Positions 29,980 through 30,618 of a stretch of DNA of 30,618 nt are shown one piece after another. The translations under genes and the position numbers were made by a program. Each line of letters opens with the position of its first letter. Position 1 is the stretch's first letter. The notes under the pieces were generated by a model. That model made no database searches, was not told where the DNA came from, and saw only the letters and a list, made by a program, of their open reading frames with translations. This DNA is from DASRPD01 sp035646535 (GTDB lineage: Bacteria > Actinomycetota > Acidimicrobiia > IMCC26256 > JANYLB01). The DNA is taken from contig DASRPD010000005.1 of the NCBI GenBank assembly GCA_035646535.1, forward strand, positions 1-30,618, read 5' to 3'.

Positions 29980-30618
29980 CGATCCCCTGATCGTTGAGCG
30001 CGTACCCGAGTGCCGCCACGATCGCCAGGCCCACCAGGGACGCCCGCAGCTGCGGGACGGTCTCGATCAGACGGCGGAGGTGGCCCGCCCGAGCGAACGC
30101 CAGGTAGGCCACGAACGCGAGGCCGAAGAGCACGAGTGGTCGCCATTGCGACGACGAAAGTGTCGACAGATTCATCTCGAGCTTGCGGCGCACCACGGTC
30201 GTGAACGCGCCGACACCTTCGAGCCGCACCTGTTCGACCAGTCGACCCAGATGGGTCCGTTGCGCCGCGGGCCGTAGCCAGTCGACGGCGGCGACCACAC
30301 CGATCGCGGCCGCGGTCAGCCCGGTGAACAGCGCGATCGTTCGGGTTCGTATCGGTCGGTCGAACAGCAACGCACCGGTGACCGCGAAGGCCGGCACCAT
30401 CGTGAGCACACCACCGACATCGGCACCCCACATGGGGGCGCCGTCGACGACGATCGCACCAACGAGCACCGCGCTGCCCACCCACGCGCCGCGCCGACCT
30501 CCAACGCGATGCGCCGCGAGCCCGGCCACGAGCACCGCAGCAGAGGCCAGGAACGCATAGGCGATGTTGCCGAGTCCGACGAAGCGACCACCGATCTCCG
30601 GAGAGCTGCCGAATCCGC
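29855..30618 (-). CDS. Conserved actinobacterial multi-pass membrane protein (5' end outside window)
   Basis: The C-terminal 253 residues of a larger membrane protein; the frame is open to the window edge, so the start lies beyond 30618. Visible features are PEIGGRFVGLGNIAYAFLASAAVLVAGL, VVDGAPMWGADVGGVLTMVPAF, a loop with RPAAQRTHLGRLVEQV and VVRRKLEMNLSTL, and two further hydrophobic segments ending in GYALNDQGIVIPAVMLAVALPVLVALV. Around six transmembrane helices are present. I recall actinobacterial membrane proteins with the same GRF.GfGN and NDsG motifs, but their function is not established. The last 22 residues are Arg/Ser-rich and overlap the 3' end of the converging crotonase gene, so this tail is probably not conserved. 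Confidence 0.75.
   Translation of the reverse strand, partial: GFGSSPEIGGRFVGLGNIAYAFLASAAVLVAGLAAHRVGGRRGAWVGSAVLVGAIVVDGAPMWGADVGGVLTMVPAFAVTGALLFDRPIRTRTIALFTGLTAAAIGVVAAVDWLRPAAQRTHLGRLVEQVRLEGVGAFTTVVRRKLEMNLSTLSSSQWRPLVLFGLAFVAYLAFARAGHLRRLIETVPQLRASLVGLAIVAALGYALNDQGIVIPAVMLAVALPVLVALVASPPEAARRSPRRRAPTRSRSSR

Noticed and set aside
1..30618. Search for a mobile element, prophage, toxin-antitoxin or defence system
   Set aside because: No transposase, integrase, terminal repeats, tRNA attachment site, nuclease/helicase defence cluster or small toxin pair was seen. Composition looks uniform apart from the short AT-rich operator at 3435-3456.

Overview
The window is GC-rich and densely coded on both strands, with many GTG starts and large antisense open frames that are compositional shadows. 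Gene content points to the Actinomycetota: several acyl-CoA enzymes, two family III CoA-transferases, a stand-alone LigD-type polymerase domain, a DUF2207 protein and a YoaK-type protein. A member of the Acidimicrobiia or a related uncultured lineage is my best guess, but there is no rRNA or other marker to prove it. I see no tRNA, rRNA, CRISPR array, insertion sequence or phage gene. The only stretch over 300 bases without an intact gene is 12014-12327, which holds a broken alcohol dehydrogenase.

Layout. 1-3362 (minus) is a likely catabolic operon: amidohydrolase, DHA2-type MFS transporter, SDR (cut by the window edge). It diverges from a MarR-family regulator (3501-3944); a perfect inverted repeat lies between them. 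On the plus strand follow an SDR, a sugar-isomerase-like TIM barrel, a crotonase, a 2,4-dienoyl-CoA-reductase-like SDR and a possible small CTG-start gene (to 7434). A long-chain-type acyl-CoA dehydrogenase (7477-8646) is on the minus strand. Two secreted beta-propeller proteins follow (8818-12013). Next come the ADH remnant, an acyl-CoA synthetase (minus), an enoyl-CoA isomerase-like crotonase (plus) and the LigD-type polymerase (minus).

From 15843 on the plus strand lie an SDR, a PhnZ-like HD-domain putative diiron oxygenase paired with a SnoaL-like protein, a DUF2207 membrane protein and an orphan membrane-anchored PDZ protein, ending at a 13-bp-stem terminator. The minus-strand run 24475-20665 encodes a small zinc-ribbon protein, a cytoplasmic GH29 fucosidase and a hotdog thioesterase, all translationally coupled, followed by a second MFS exporter with a His-rich tail. 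A divergent ketol-acid reductoisomerase paralogue, a YoaK-like membrane protein, two convergent CaiB/BaiF CoA-transferases, an N-terminally extended crotonase and the 3' part of a membrane-protein gene fill the rest.

How the genes fit together. About ten genes handle acyl-CoA thioesters (activation, dehydrogenation, hydration/isomerisation, reduction, CoA transfer, hydrolysis). This fits an organism that degrades fatty, branched or cyclic carboxylic acids, but no complete pathway is visible. The least explained items are the HD-oxygenase/SnoaL pair, the reductoisomerase paralogue lacking the catalytic His, the zinc-ribbon/fucosidase/thioesterase operon, and the overlapping divergent promoters at 28881-28905. 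Several genes have a TANNNT-like -10 element only 6-10 nt before the start codon, suggesting leaderless or near-leaderless mRNAs.
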